5,206 nt of DNA from Deltaproteobacteria bacterium. GTDB taxonomy: Bacteria > Desulfobacterota > Desulfobaccia > Desulfobaccales > 0-14-0-80-60-11. The DNA lies in the NCBI GenBank assembly GCA_019308625.1, contig JAFDHU010000171.1, forward strand, positions 1-5,206, written 5' to 3'. The notes beneath the pieces are model-generated. The model was not told the origin of the DNA, searched no databases, and saw only the letters and a program-made list of their open reading frames with translations. Each line of letters opens with the position of its first letter. Position 1 is the first letter of the stretch. Below are positions 1-5,014 of the stretch, piece after piece. Made by a program: the position numbers and the translations under genes.

Positions 1-32
1 TGCAGGAGGAGGGTTTTGCTGGAACAGCTCAT
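1..32 (-). CDS. Possible start of a gene running off the left edge (perhaps a 2-oxoacid:ferredoxin oxidoreductase alpha subunit)
   Basis: On the minus strand an ATG at 32 opens a frame that stays open to the window edge and reads MSCSSKTLLL. An AGGA element lies about 9 bases upstream of it. Only ten full codons are visible, so this is weak evidence for a gene. The call is partly contextual. The next gene upstream is a KorD-type ferredoxin, and in many anaerobes korD is followed by korA/vorB, whose product commonly begins with a short polar stretch and then a hydrophobic strand before a GNEA-type motif. The visible residues fit that pattern but do not prove it. The 133-base gap to the ferredoxin stop is longer than usual inside such operons. 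A chance short frame is the main alternative. Confidence 0.3.
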   Translation of the reverse strand, partial: MSCSSKTLLL

Positions 33-165
33 AGGATGATTTCCTGGCGGTTTCTACTCGTTTTAAGTTAATGAATGACTTTTCTGCCAGACCTTAAGCT
101 TCCGGAAATCCTGCATTTACTTTCAATAAGCCTTTATGAAAAATCTGATAGCTGACAGCTTAAAA

Positions 166-498
166 CTAATCCGCCTCCTCTTTGGGGCTCTCTTCAAGAC
201 ACTCCCGCACGCTGATGGCGAAGTCCGGGCAGTGAAGTTCGCACCAGCCGCAGCCGGTGCAGCGCTCGGGCCGGGTCACTATGGGGTTGCCTTCCTCATC
301 CAGGGAGAGGCAGTGCCGGGGGCAGAAGGCCACGCAGATGCCGCAGGCCTTGCACCAGGCCCGGTAGATAACGCAGATGCCGCAGGCCTTGCACCAGGCC
401 CGGTAGATATCTATCTCAAAGTGCTGGCGAGCCTCCGGGCCGGAGGAAGCCTCGGGCACCGGTCCCGGCTCATTGTCCTGGCGGGTATGTTCGGACAT
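166..498 (-). CDS. 2[4Fe-4S] ferredoxin, KorD-like, with an internal tandem duplication
   Basis: 110-residue cytoplasmic iron-sulfur protein that would carry electrons between oxidoreductases. The sequence resembles the delta (ferredoxin) subunit of 2-oxoacid:ferredoxin oxidoreductases. A polar, flexible N-terminus (about 1-25) precedes the cluster region. Two full CxxCxxCxxxCP motifs are present: C49, C52, C55, C59 and C80, C83, C86, C90, enough for two [4Fe-4S] clusters by family rules. Oddity: residues 31-43 (IYRAWCKACGICV) are repeated exactly as 44-56, which adds an extra CxxCxxC (C36, C39, C42) without a fourth CP cysteine. The ATG at 498 follows a GAGGCAGGA ribosome site, and the stop is TAG. 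The gene lies 42 bp downstream of the exchanger gene on the same strand. The physiological partner is unknown. It could serve a 2-oxoacid oxidoreductase encoded to the left or be a free-standing ferredoxin. Confidence 0.9.
   Translation of the reverse strand: MSEHTRQDNEPGPVPEASSGPEARQHFEIDIYRAWCKACGICVIYRAWCKACGICVAFCPRHCLSLDEEGNPIVTRPERCTGCGWCELHCPDFAISVRECLEESPKEEAD
332..409 (-). repeat. Exact 39-bp tandem duplication inside the ferredoxin gene
   Basis: Positions 332-370 and 371-409 are identical, 39 bases each and directly abutting. The length is a multiple of three, so the frame is kept and 13 residues covering one CxxCxxC cluster-binding motif are duplicated. The identity includes every third codon position, which points to a recent event (replication slippage or unequal recombination) or to an assembly error. 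Flanking bases 331 and 410 break the repeat on each side. Confidence 0.97.
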
Positions 499-540
499 GT
501 TCCTGCCTCAGCCACCCCCGGCGTTTGTTGTTCTGCTCCT

Positions 541-1529
541 TCAGGGCGCGGCGCCCATCCGGAGGAAGGCGCCGAGATAAATGTTGGCCGCAAAAAGAAA
601 AGCCAGCAAAAAGGCCCCCAGGCTGAGGTACCGCATGATTTTTTTCTGGGGGCGGTAAATCATTTCCGCCGCGGCAATGCTGGTCATCAGGATGGTCACC
701 ATGGCCGTGCCGGCGTGCTGCGGGGACACGGCCTGCAGAATCGGGCCTTTTATATACATGATATCCATTATCCCCAGCATGGCCATGTTGACCATGACGC
801 TACCCAGGAGGTCTCCCAGGGCCAGGTCCACCGCCCCCAGCCTGAGGGCCCCCACGGTCACCACCAGCTCCGGCGCGGTGGTAACTGCGGCTACAAAAAC
901 CGTCCCCACCATAGAAAGATTCCAGCCCATGATGGCGGCGATATCGCCGGCTAGACGGGGCAGCCAGGTGGCTGTGACCACCACGATGAGGGCGTGCAAG
1001 CCGAAGTTTAGGGCCGCGCTTTTGAGGCTGATGTCCGGATAGATGCGCGCCTTCTGCTCTTCGGCTCGGTATTCCTGGCGTTCCCGCCGATGATAGCGGT
1101 AGGTGGCCTGCAAGGCCAGAAAGTAACAGAGAAAAAGCACCGGCGTGCTGAAGCCGATGGGTCCCAGACTCAGGCCGGCGCCGGGGGCGTGGATCTGCAA
1201 TCCCAGGCAGGCCACGGTCAGCAGAATCAGGGCAAAGGAGGCGGGGGATAGAACAAGTCGGTCACCATCACAATCATCAGATTTATGAGGCTGGCCCCCA
1301 TCACGTCGCCAACGGCAATATCCGGCGCCCCTACCCAGAGGACCGCGCTGCTGCCGGTGATCAGTTCCGGCAGGGAGGTGACCACAGCCAGACCGGCCAA
1401 GCCCAGCCAACTCCGGCCCAAACCGGTCTTTTCGGCCAGCACGTCGCCGTATTTGGACAACCGGGTGCCGGAGTAAGCGATCACCGCCAGGCAGATAAAA
1501 AACTGCAGCCAAACACTCCCTGCGGACAT
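541..1529 (-). pseudogene. Na+/Ca2+ exchanger (CaCA) family antiporter, interrupted by a one-base frameshift
   Basis: Integral membrane cation exchanger of the CaCA family (CaxA/YrbG-like), which couples Ca2+ export to Na+ or H+ entry. It is read in two frames: an N-terminal part from ATG 1529 to a stop at 1227, and a C-terminal part that is open through the junction to the TGA at 541. Restoring one C in the run of five C (1243-1247) gives a continuous 329-residue protein, close to the usual length of about 320-330. The repaired protein has the family's two inverted alpha repeats, TSLPEL (51-56) with GDVMGASLIN (74-83) and TTAPEL (217-222) with GDLLGSVMVN (239-248), separated by a charged cytoplasmic loop (about 143-166). 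The usual GNxxGSN motif is degenerate in both repeats (GD for GN, and the later Asn lost), so ion selectivity may differ. The start lies 7 bp after trpG, suggesting translational coupling. The break may be a true mutation, a sequencing error or, less likely, recoding. Confidence 0.85.
1243..1247 (-). other. Probable frameshift site (run of five C on the coding strand)
   Basis: The upstream frame reads DLFYPPPPLP and stops at 1227, while the hydrophobic C-terminal frame resumes as ASFALILLTV. Adding one C to the run joins the two without changing any conserved motif. The homopolymer is a typical place for slippage or a miscalled base. The heptamer T CCC CCG only partly fits the X XXY YYZ pattern of programmed -1 sites, so recoding is not favoured. 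Confidence 0.75.
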
Positions 1530-1536
1530 CTGGTCT

Positions 1537-2109
1537 TCAACCTTTCTGGCGCTTGAGAAAATTCTGCAGAAGTTGCAGCCCCTGGTCGGTTAAGATGGAT
1601 TCCGGATGAAACTGCACCCCGAAGATGGCGAACTGCCGGTGGCGCAGCCCCATGATTTCGCCCACCGCGGTCTGGGCCGAAACCTGGAGGCAGTCCGGCA
1701 GGCTCTCCCGCTCCACAATGAGGGAATGGTAGCGAGTGGCCTCAAAGGGCGAGGGCAGGCCGTGAAAGATGTCTTTACCGTCGTGATAGATGAGGGAAGT
1801 CTTGCCGTGCATCAGGCGGGGGGCCCGGATGATGCGGCCGCCAAAGGCTGCGCCGATGGCCTGGTGTCCCAGGCACACCCCCAGGATGGGCACCCGGCCG
1901 GCAAAATGGCGGATTGCGGCCACAGAAATGCCTGCCTCTGCGGGGGTGCAGGGCCCGGGGGAGATGACCAGATGCGTCAGGGGTAACCGCTCCAAACCCA
2001 TAACGTCAATCTGGTCGTTGCGGAAGACCCGCACCTCGGCGCCCAACTGTCCCAGGTACTGCACCAGATTGTAGGTGAAGGAGTCGTAATTATCTATCAT
2101 TACCAGCAT
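1537..2109 (-). CDS. trpG: Anthranilate synthase component II, glutamine amidotransferase subunit
   Basis: 190-residue class I glutamine amidotransferase that releases ammonia from glutamine and channels it to TrpE for making anthranilate from chorismate, the first step of tryptophan synthesis, in the cytoplasm. The N-terminal MIDNYDSFTYNLVQYL is the TrpG/PabA hallmark. The oxyanion region SPGPCTP is at 50-56. The nucleophile is C79 in GVCLGHQ, and the triad is completed by H168 and E170 in FHPES. MHGKTS (100-105) is also typical. Length matches the family. The ATG at 2109 has a GGAAAGG ribosome site a few bases upstream. It follows trpE by 152 bp, a gap that contains an inverted repeat, and is followed after 7 bp by the exchanger gene. 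PabA (folate synthesis) and TrpG are hard to tell apart and may be one dual-use protein, but the trpE neighbour and trp-type leader favour TrpG. Confidence 0.95.
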   Translation of the reverse strand: MLVMIDNYDSFTYNLVQYLGQLGAEVRVFRNDQIDVMGLERLPLTHLVISPGPCTPAEAGISVAAIRHFAGRVPILGVCLGHQAIGAAFGGRIIRAPRLMHGKTSLIYHDGKDIFHGLPSPFEATRYHSLIVERESLPDCLQVSAQTAVGEIMGLRHRQFAIFGVQFHPESILTDQGLQLLQNFLKRQKG

Positions 2110-2205
2110 GATGCCTTTCCGGATGGCTCTTTGGGGTTCCCCTCTGAATGCAGTTTTCAGTTTTTAGCAGGCATGTCAAAGTGTTAGGTTTTTGCAGGAG
2201 GGGGT

Positions 2206-2247
2206 GCGGGGGAACCCCACTTTTTTGAAAAGGTGGGGTTCCCCCGC
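2206..2247. repeat. Strong inverted repeat between trpE and trpG
   Basis: Arms GCGGGGGAACCCCAC (2206-2220) and GTGGGGTTCCCCCGC (2233-2247) are perfect 15-bp complements. The stem can extend inward by one G-T wobble and three A-T pairs to a TTGA loop (2225-2228). Neither strand has a T tract directly after the stem, so it is not a textbook intrinsic terminator. In the trp transcript it would lie 15 bases after the trpE stop and could protect mRNA ends, cause pausing, or set the TrpE:TrpG ratio. It also looks like a dispersed extragenic repeat. A related core, GGGGTTCCCC, recurs at 2133-2142. Confidence 0.85.
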
Positions 2248-2261
2248 CTACCCTTCCCTAT

Positions 2262-3737
2262 TCACCACAGCCCCTCCCCGGCCAGCTCCAGGGCCCGCAT
2301 CAGGGCCAAGGCCTTGTCCACCGTCTCCTGGTATTCCCGGGCCGGGTCGGAGTCAGCCACAATGCCCGCGCCCACCTGGAGGTACACCTGTCCTTGGTGC
2401 ACCGTGAAGCTCCGGATGGTGATACAGAAGTCCAGGTTGCCGGTGAAGCTGAGATAGCCCACCGCCCCGGCGTACGGTCCCCGCCGGGTGGGCTCCAGTT
2501 CCTCAATGATTTCCATGGCCCGGATCTTGGGGGCACCGGTGACCGTCCCCGCCGGGAAGGTGGCCTGCAGCAGGGAGACGCCGTCCTCCCCCGACGCCAA
2601 CTCCCCCTCTACCTGGGAGACCAAGTGCATGACATGGGAGTAGCGCTCCACGGTGAAGAGCTCCGGCACCCGGACACTGCCGATGGTGGCCACCCGGCCC
2701 ACGTCGTTGCGACCCAGATCCACCAGCATGATGTGTTCGGCTCGCTCCTTGGGGTCGGCCAGGAGTTCCTCTTCCAAGGCCCGGTCCTCCTCCGGGGTTT
2801 TGCCCCGGGGCCGGGTGCCGGCGATAGGACGATAAACAATCTCCCGGCCCTCCAGGCGCACCAGGATTTCAGGGGAGGCCCCCACCAGTTGCAGGTCTTT
2901 CAAATCCAGGTAGAACATATAGGGTGAGGGGTTGATGCAGCGCAAGGCCCGGTACAGATCCAGGGGGTCACCGCGGAGCGGCGCCCGGAAACACTGGGAC
3001 AGGACCACCTGAATGATGTCTCCGGCGGCAATGTATTCCTTGGCTCGGGCCACCATAGCCTCAAATTCCTCTCGCCGCAGGTTGGCGGAGAGGCGGGTGG
3101 GTTCCGCTGCCATGGAACCCCCATCAGGAGGAATCGGCTGGCGCAGCCGGCTGATTATCCCGTGAAGCTCGGCTACGGCCCGGTCGTACTGCTCTTGCAG
3201 GCTCAGACCAGGGTCCCGGTGCACCATGACGAGCACCTTGATGGTCTGGCGCAGATTGTCAAAAATCAGCAGGTGGTCAGGCAGAATCAGCCGGGCCTCG
3301 GGCATGGCCAGCCCGGGTTTCAACTGCGGCAGACGTTCTATGTAGCGGACCATATCATAGCCCAGGAAACCCACCAGACCGCCCCAGAACCGGGGCAGGC
3401 CTTCCACTGGTGCAGCCCGCAAGCCGGTCAGTACCCGGCGCAAATGCTCAAAAGGCTCCAGCTCCGGATCCATGATTTTCGGCACCCCCCGGCGCTCCAG
3501 AATCACCTCCCGGTCCTTCACCTGGAAGATAAGGGAAGGCTGGAAACCCAGGAAACTGAAACGCCCCCACTTTTCGCCCCCCTCCACACTTTCCAGCAGA
3601 AAAGACGGTTCCCGGTCCCGCAGTTTTTTATAAGCTGATACCGGAGTCTCCAAATCGCCTAGAATCTCCCGATACACCGGGATGATATTGCCCTGCTCTG
3701 CCAACCGACAAAACCCGGCAAAATCCGGCTCTACCAT
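2262..3737 (-). CDS. trpE: Anthranilate synthase component I
   Basis: 491-residue chorismate-binding enzyme that makes anthranilate from chorismate with ammonia supplied by TrpG, in the cytoplasm as a TrpE-TrpG complex. The N-terminal domain carries LLES (47-50), and the core carries NPSPYMFY (269-276). Both are regions tied to tryptophan feedback binding in this family. Catalytic-domain landmarks are PIAGTRPRG (304-312), AEHIMLVDLGRND (333-345), VERYSHVMHLVS (363-374), FPAGTVTGAPKIRAMEII (394-411) and GAGIVADSDP (456-465). Length is normal for stand-alone TrpE. The ATG at 3737 has a GGAG site 6 bases upstream. PabB is the main alternative, but the feedback motifs and the leader with Trp codons upstream support TrpE. 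It is the first structural gene after the attenuator. Confidence 0.96.
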   Translation of the reverse strand: MVEPDFAGFCRLAEQGNIIPVYREILGDLETPVSAYKKLRDREPSFLLESVEGGEKWGRFSFLGFQPSLIFQVKDREVILERRGVPKIMDPELEPFEHLRRVLTGLRAAPVEGLPRFWGGLVGFLGYDMVRYIERLPQLKPGLAMPEARLILPDHLLIFDNLRQTIKVLVMVHRDPGLSLQEQYDRAVAELHGIISRLRQPIPPDGGSMAAEPTRLSANLRREEFEAMVARAKEYIAAGDIIQVVLSQCFRAPLRGDPLDLYRALRCINPSPYMFYLDLKDLQLVGASPEILVRLEGREIVYRPIAGTRPRGKTPEEDRALEEELLADPKERAEHIMLVDLGRNDVGRVATIGSVRVPELFTVERYSHVMHLVSQVEGELASGEDGVSLLQATFPAGTVTGAPKIRAMEIIEELEPTRRGPYAGAVGYLSFTGNLDFCITIRSFTVHQGQVYLQVGAGIVADSDPAREYQETVDKALALMRALELAGEGLW

Positions 3738-3825
3738 AGGCTGCTCCGCAGGTTAGTTTGTTGGAGGGGAGGCCGGGGGTCACGGACCCCTGCCCTTGGC
3801 CCCCTCTCCTCCTCCCGCCTCAACC

Positions 3826-3858
3826 AAAAAAGCCGTGTCCCTTTGTGGGCCACGGCTT
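3826..3858 (-). terminator. Intrinsic terminator in the trp leader (attenuator)
   Basis: Read on the minus strand, AAGCCGTG (3858-3851) pairs with CACGGCTT (3837-3830). After a single G-A mismatch, CCC (3849-3847) pairs with GGG (3841-3839) around an ACAAA loop. A run of six T (3831-3826) follows, the last two stem bases being part of it. This is a proper Rho-independent terminator pointing toward trpE, but it stands 88 bp upstream of the trpE start and has no full-sized gene before it. That is the position expected for an attenuator. Confidence 0.85.
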
Positions 3859-3878
3859 GGGGTGGGGCAGAAGCACCG

Positions 3879-3900
3879 GGGCCCCTCCTGTGAGGGGCCC
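3879..3900 (-). promoter_or_regulatory. GC-rich hairpin in the trp leader, between leader peptide and terminator
   Basis: GGGCCCCTC (3900-3892) and GAGGGGCCC (3887-3879) form a perfect 9-bp stem closed by ACAG. It has no T tract, so it is not itself a terminator. Its loop side contains CCTCACAGG (3895-3887), an exact complement of CCTGTGAGG (3938-3930), which spans the stop codon of the leader peptide. The hairpin and that 9-bp helix therefore exclude each other. A role as pause or switch element in attenuation is inferred. Confidence 0.7.
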
Positions 3901-3931
3901 AAAAGCTGGAAGCCGGACAGGCGGACGCACC

Positions 3932-3988
3932 TCACAGGGTGGTATGCACGCGCCGCCAGCACCAGTTCTTGTCCTGCCCTCTCTGCAT
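3932..3988 (-). CDS. trpL: Candidate trp operon leader peptide with two Trp codons
   Basis: An 18-codon ORF on the minus strand reads MQRGQDKNWCWRRVHTTL and ends in TGA. An in-frame TAA two codons before the ATG means no longer version exists. It has Trp codons at positions 9 and 11 (TGG TGC TGG, 3964-3956), a dense cluster for so rare an amino acid. It sits just downstream of a good promoter and upstream of an intrinsic terminator that precedes trpE on the same strand. In established trp attenuators, ribosome stalling at such codons under Trp starvation prevents the terminator from forming. Weak points are that no clear Shine-Dalgarno site precedes the ATG, and the predicted transcription start lies almost at the ATG, so translation may be leaderless. 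The Cys codon between the Trp codons could add sensitivity to cysteine supply, but that is speculation. Confidence 0.72.
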   Translation of the reverse strand: MQRGQDKNWCWRRVHTTL

Positions 3989-3995
3989 GCTTTAC

Positions 3996-4023
3996 ATTTA
4001 ACGTTTTGTTTCCGGGTTGTCAA
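3996..4023 (-). promoter_or_regulatory. Sigma70-like promoter for the trp leader and trpE
   Basis: On the minus strand a perfect -35 box TTGACA (4023-4018) is followed after 16 bases by TTAAAT (4001-3996), matching four of six bases of TATAAT. The stretch around it is locally AT-rich in an otherwise GC-rich gap. The expected start of transcription is near 3990-3988, right at the leader-peptide ATG. A second -10-like TATAAA at 4033-4028 has no good -35 partner. Confidence 0.65.
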
Positions 4024-4045
4024 TGGTTTTATAGTCCGGGCCAGT

Positions 4046-4084
4046 GGGAGCAGGCCTCTAGCACCTATAGGGGCTCCCGGGAGC
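4046..4084. repeat. Nested dyad symmetry between the divergent trp and mutM promoters
   Basis: GGGAGC (4046-4051) pairs with GCTCCC (4073-4078), enclosing an inner imperfect stem CCTCTAG (4055-4061) with CTATAGG (4065-4071) around a CAC loop. GCTCCC also forms a perfect 12-bp palindrome GCTCCCGGGAGC with the next six bases (4073-4084). There is no T tract on either strand. It could be a protein-binding site shared by the divergent genes. The function is unknown. Confidence 0.45.
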
Positions 4085-4114
4085 TTGGCAAGGCAGCCCG
4101 CCAGATGCTATTTT
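4085..4114 (+). promoter_or_regulatory. Possible promoter for mutM
   Basis: TTGGCA (4085-4090) and TATTTT (4109-4114) are spaced by 18 bases, a fair but not strong sigma70-type pair. Its position would give a short 5' leader of about 20-25 bases before the mutM ATG. The GGAG ribosome site (4134-4137) lies within that leader. Confidence 0.4.
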
Positions 4115-4143
4115 GAGGCACGACCTCTGTTTCGGAGTCCAGC

Positions 4144-4932
4144 ATGCCGGAACTCCCCGATGTGGAGCATCTCACCCGTTATTTCCGGGAAACCAGCCTG
4201 GGGCAAAAAATCATGGACGTCGCCTGCCAGGCCCCGGAGCTGCTTCGGTTCACTGACGCCGCGGCCTTCCGGGCCAGGCTGCGGGGGCGCAGGTTCAGCC
4301 GGGCTTGGCGGCGGGGCAAATTTCTCATCGCCCAGGTTGAGGGCCTCTCTGAAAAAGTGGTGCTGCACTTCGGGATGACCGGCTCCCTGCGCTATGTGCC
4401 CTCAGGGGAGCCGGAGGATCGGTTCTGCCGGCTGGCCTTCCGCTTTGAGTCCGGCTTTGAGCTCCGTTGGCTCTGCGTACGTAAGCTGGGGAAGGTCTAC
4501 CTGGTGCAGGAGGTGCAGGACATCCCGCTGCTTCGGGAGATGGGGCCGGAGCCGCTGGCGCTTGCCCCGCTGGAGTTCCTTGACCTCCTGGAGAGGCACC
4601 GCAACAAGAGCATCAAAGGGTTTTTTCTGGATCAGCGGAGCATCGCCGGCATCGGCAACGTGTATGGGGATGAAATCCTGTTTCAGGCAGGCATTCACCC
4701 CAGGCGACGCATTGCTGATCTGAGCCCGGCCGCCAGGGAGCGCCTTTATCAGGTCATGCAGCAGGTCTTGCAGGAGGCCACGGAGCTGATGGCCGCCGGC
4801 CAGCCGTTTCCAGACTCCTGGCTCCTGCCCCACCGTTACGAGGGCCTCTGCCCGGCCCAGGAGGGTCATGGTCTGATAAGGGAAATCATCGCTGGCCGGG
4901 CTGCCATCTACTGCCCGGAATGCCAGAAGTGA
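4144..4932 (+). CDS. mutM: Formamidopyrimidine-DNA glycosylase (Fpg/MutM family)
   Basis: 262-residue DNA repair enzyme that excises oxidised purines such as 8-oxoguanine and FapyG and then cuts the strand by beta/delta-elimination. The N-terminus MPELPDVE supplies the catalytic Pro2 and Glu3. Other landmarks are K59 in RRGKFL, LHFGMTGSL (74-82) with the Met that helps fill the base gap, R113 in VRKLGKVYL, and the helix-two-turn-helix segment QRSIAGIGNVYGDEILFQAGIHP (164-186) with N172. The C-terminal finger keeps R252 and CPECQ (C257, C260) but has CPAQEGH in place of the first CxxC, leaving C236 and perhaps H242 as ligands. The usual wedge Phe after the conserved Arg (RRFG) is replaced by Leu (RKLG). 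So this is an Fpg-like enzyme whose exact lesion range is uncertain. The start has GGAG 6 bases upstream. It is transcribed divergently from trpE and converges on the gene to its right. Confidence 0.93.
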   Translation: MPELPDVEHLTRYFRETSLGQKIMDVACQAPELLRFTDAAAFRARLRGRRFSRAWRRGKFLIAQVEGLSEKVVLHFGMTGSLRYVPSGEPEDRFCRLAFRFESGFELRWLCVRKLGKVYLVQEVQDIPLLREMGPEPLALAPLEFLDLLERHRNKSIKGFFLDQRSIAGIGNVYGDEILFQAGIHPRRRIADLSPAARERLYQVMQQVLQEATELMAAGQPFPDSWLLPHRYEGLCPAQEGHGLIREIIAGRAAIYCPECQK

Positions 4933-4998
4933 GGAGCCTTCTGAAGCCTCGGGCCGAGCTTTGGTAAGCTCCAGCTCCCCGAACTCGCCGGAGCCCTC

Positions 4999-5014
4999 CC
5001 GCCGGTGGCGGTTT
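4999..5014 (+). terminator. Weak terminator-like hairpin after mutM
   Basis: CCGCC (4999-5003) pairs with GGCGG (5007-5011) around GGT, followed by only three T (5012-5014). It lies 66 bases past the mutM stop in the convergent gap. A second small hairpin, GAGCTT with AAGCTC around TGGT (4956-4971), has no T tract. Either may end mutM transcription, but neither is convincing. Confidence 0.3.

Noticed and set aside
158..171. Small palindrome AGCTGACAGCT near the ferredoxin stop as a terminator
   Set aside because: Only a 4-bp stem with a 3-base loop is possible, and the nearest T run on the minus strand is not directly after it.
136..954. Long plus-strand frame of 272 codons over the ferredoxin and exchanger genes
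   Set aside because: It overlaps two genes with clear family motifs on the other strand, has a low-complexity composition rich in Ala, Gly, Pro and His, and is a typical shadow frame in GC-rich DNA.
1240..1252. Programmed -1 ribosomal frameshifting in the exchanger gene
   Set aside because: The heptamer T CCC CCG fits the slippery pattern only partly, I see no clear stimulatory structure downstream, and exchangers of this family are normally made as one chain without recoding. A mutation or base-call error is simpler.
2145..2165. CTGAA/TTCAG hairpin followed by T5 on the plus strand as a terminator
   Set aside because: Only a 5-bp AT-rich stem, and no plus-strand gene precedes it, so there is nothing for it to terminate.
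2174..2179. TTGACA on the minus strand in the trpE-trpG gap as an internal promoter for trpG
   Set aside because: No acceptable -10 box at 16-18 bases was found, so the hexamer alone is not enough.
2394..2927. Plus-strand frame of 177 codons opposite trpE
   Set aside because: It lies wholly opposite conserved trpE catalytic motifs and is a GC-driven shadow.
3820..4023. 67-codon minus-strand frame across the trp leader region
   Set aside because: It starts inside the -35 box, runs through the hairpins and terminator, is proline-rich without recognisable motifs, and is better explained by the leader/attenuator structure.
3758..4378. 206-codon plus-strand frame running into mutM
   Set aside because: It reads the start of mutM in the wrong frame and the trp leader on the opposite strand, and shows no protein family features.
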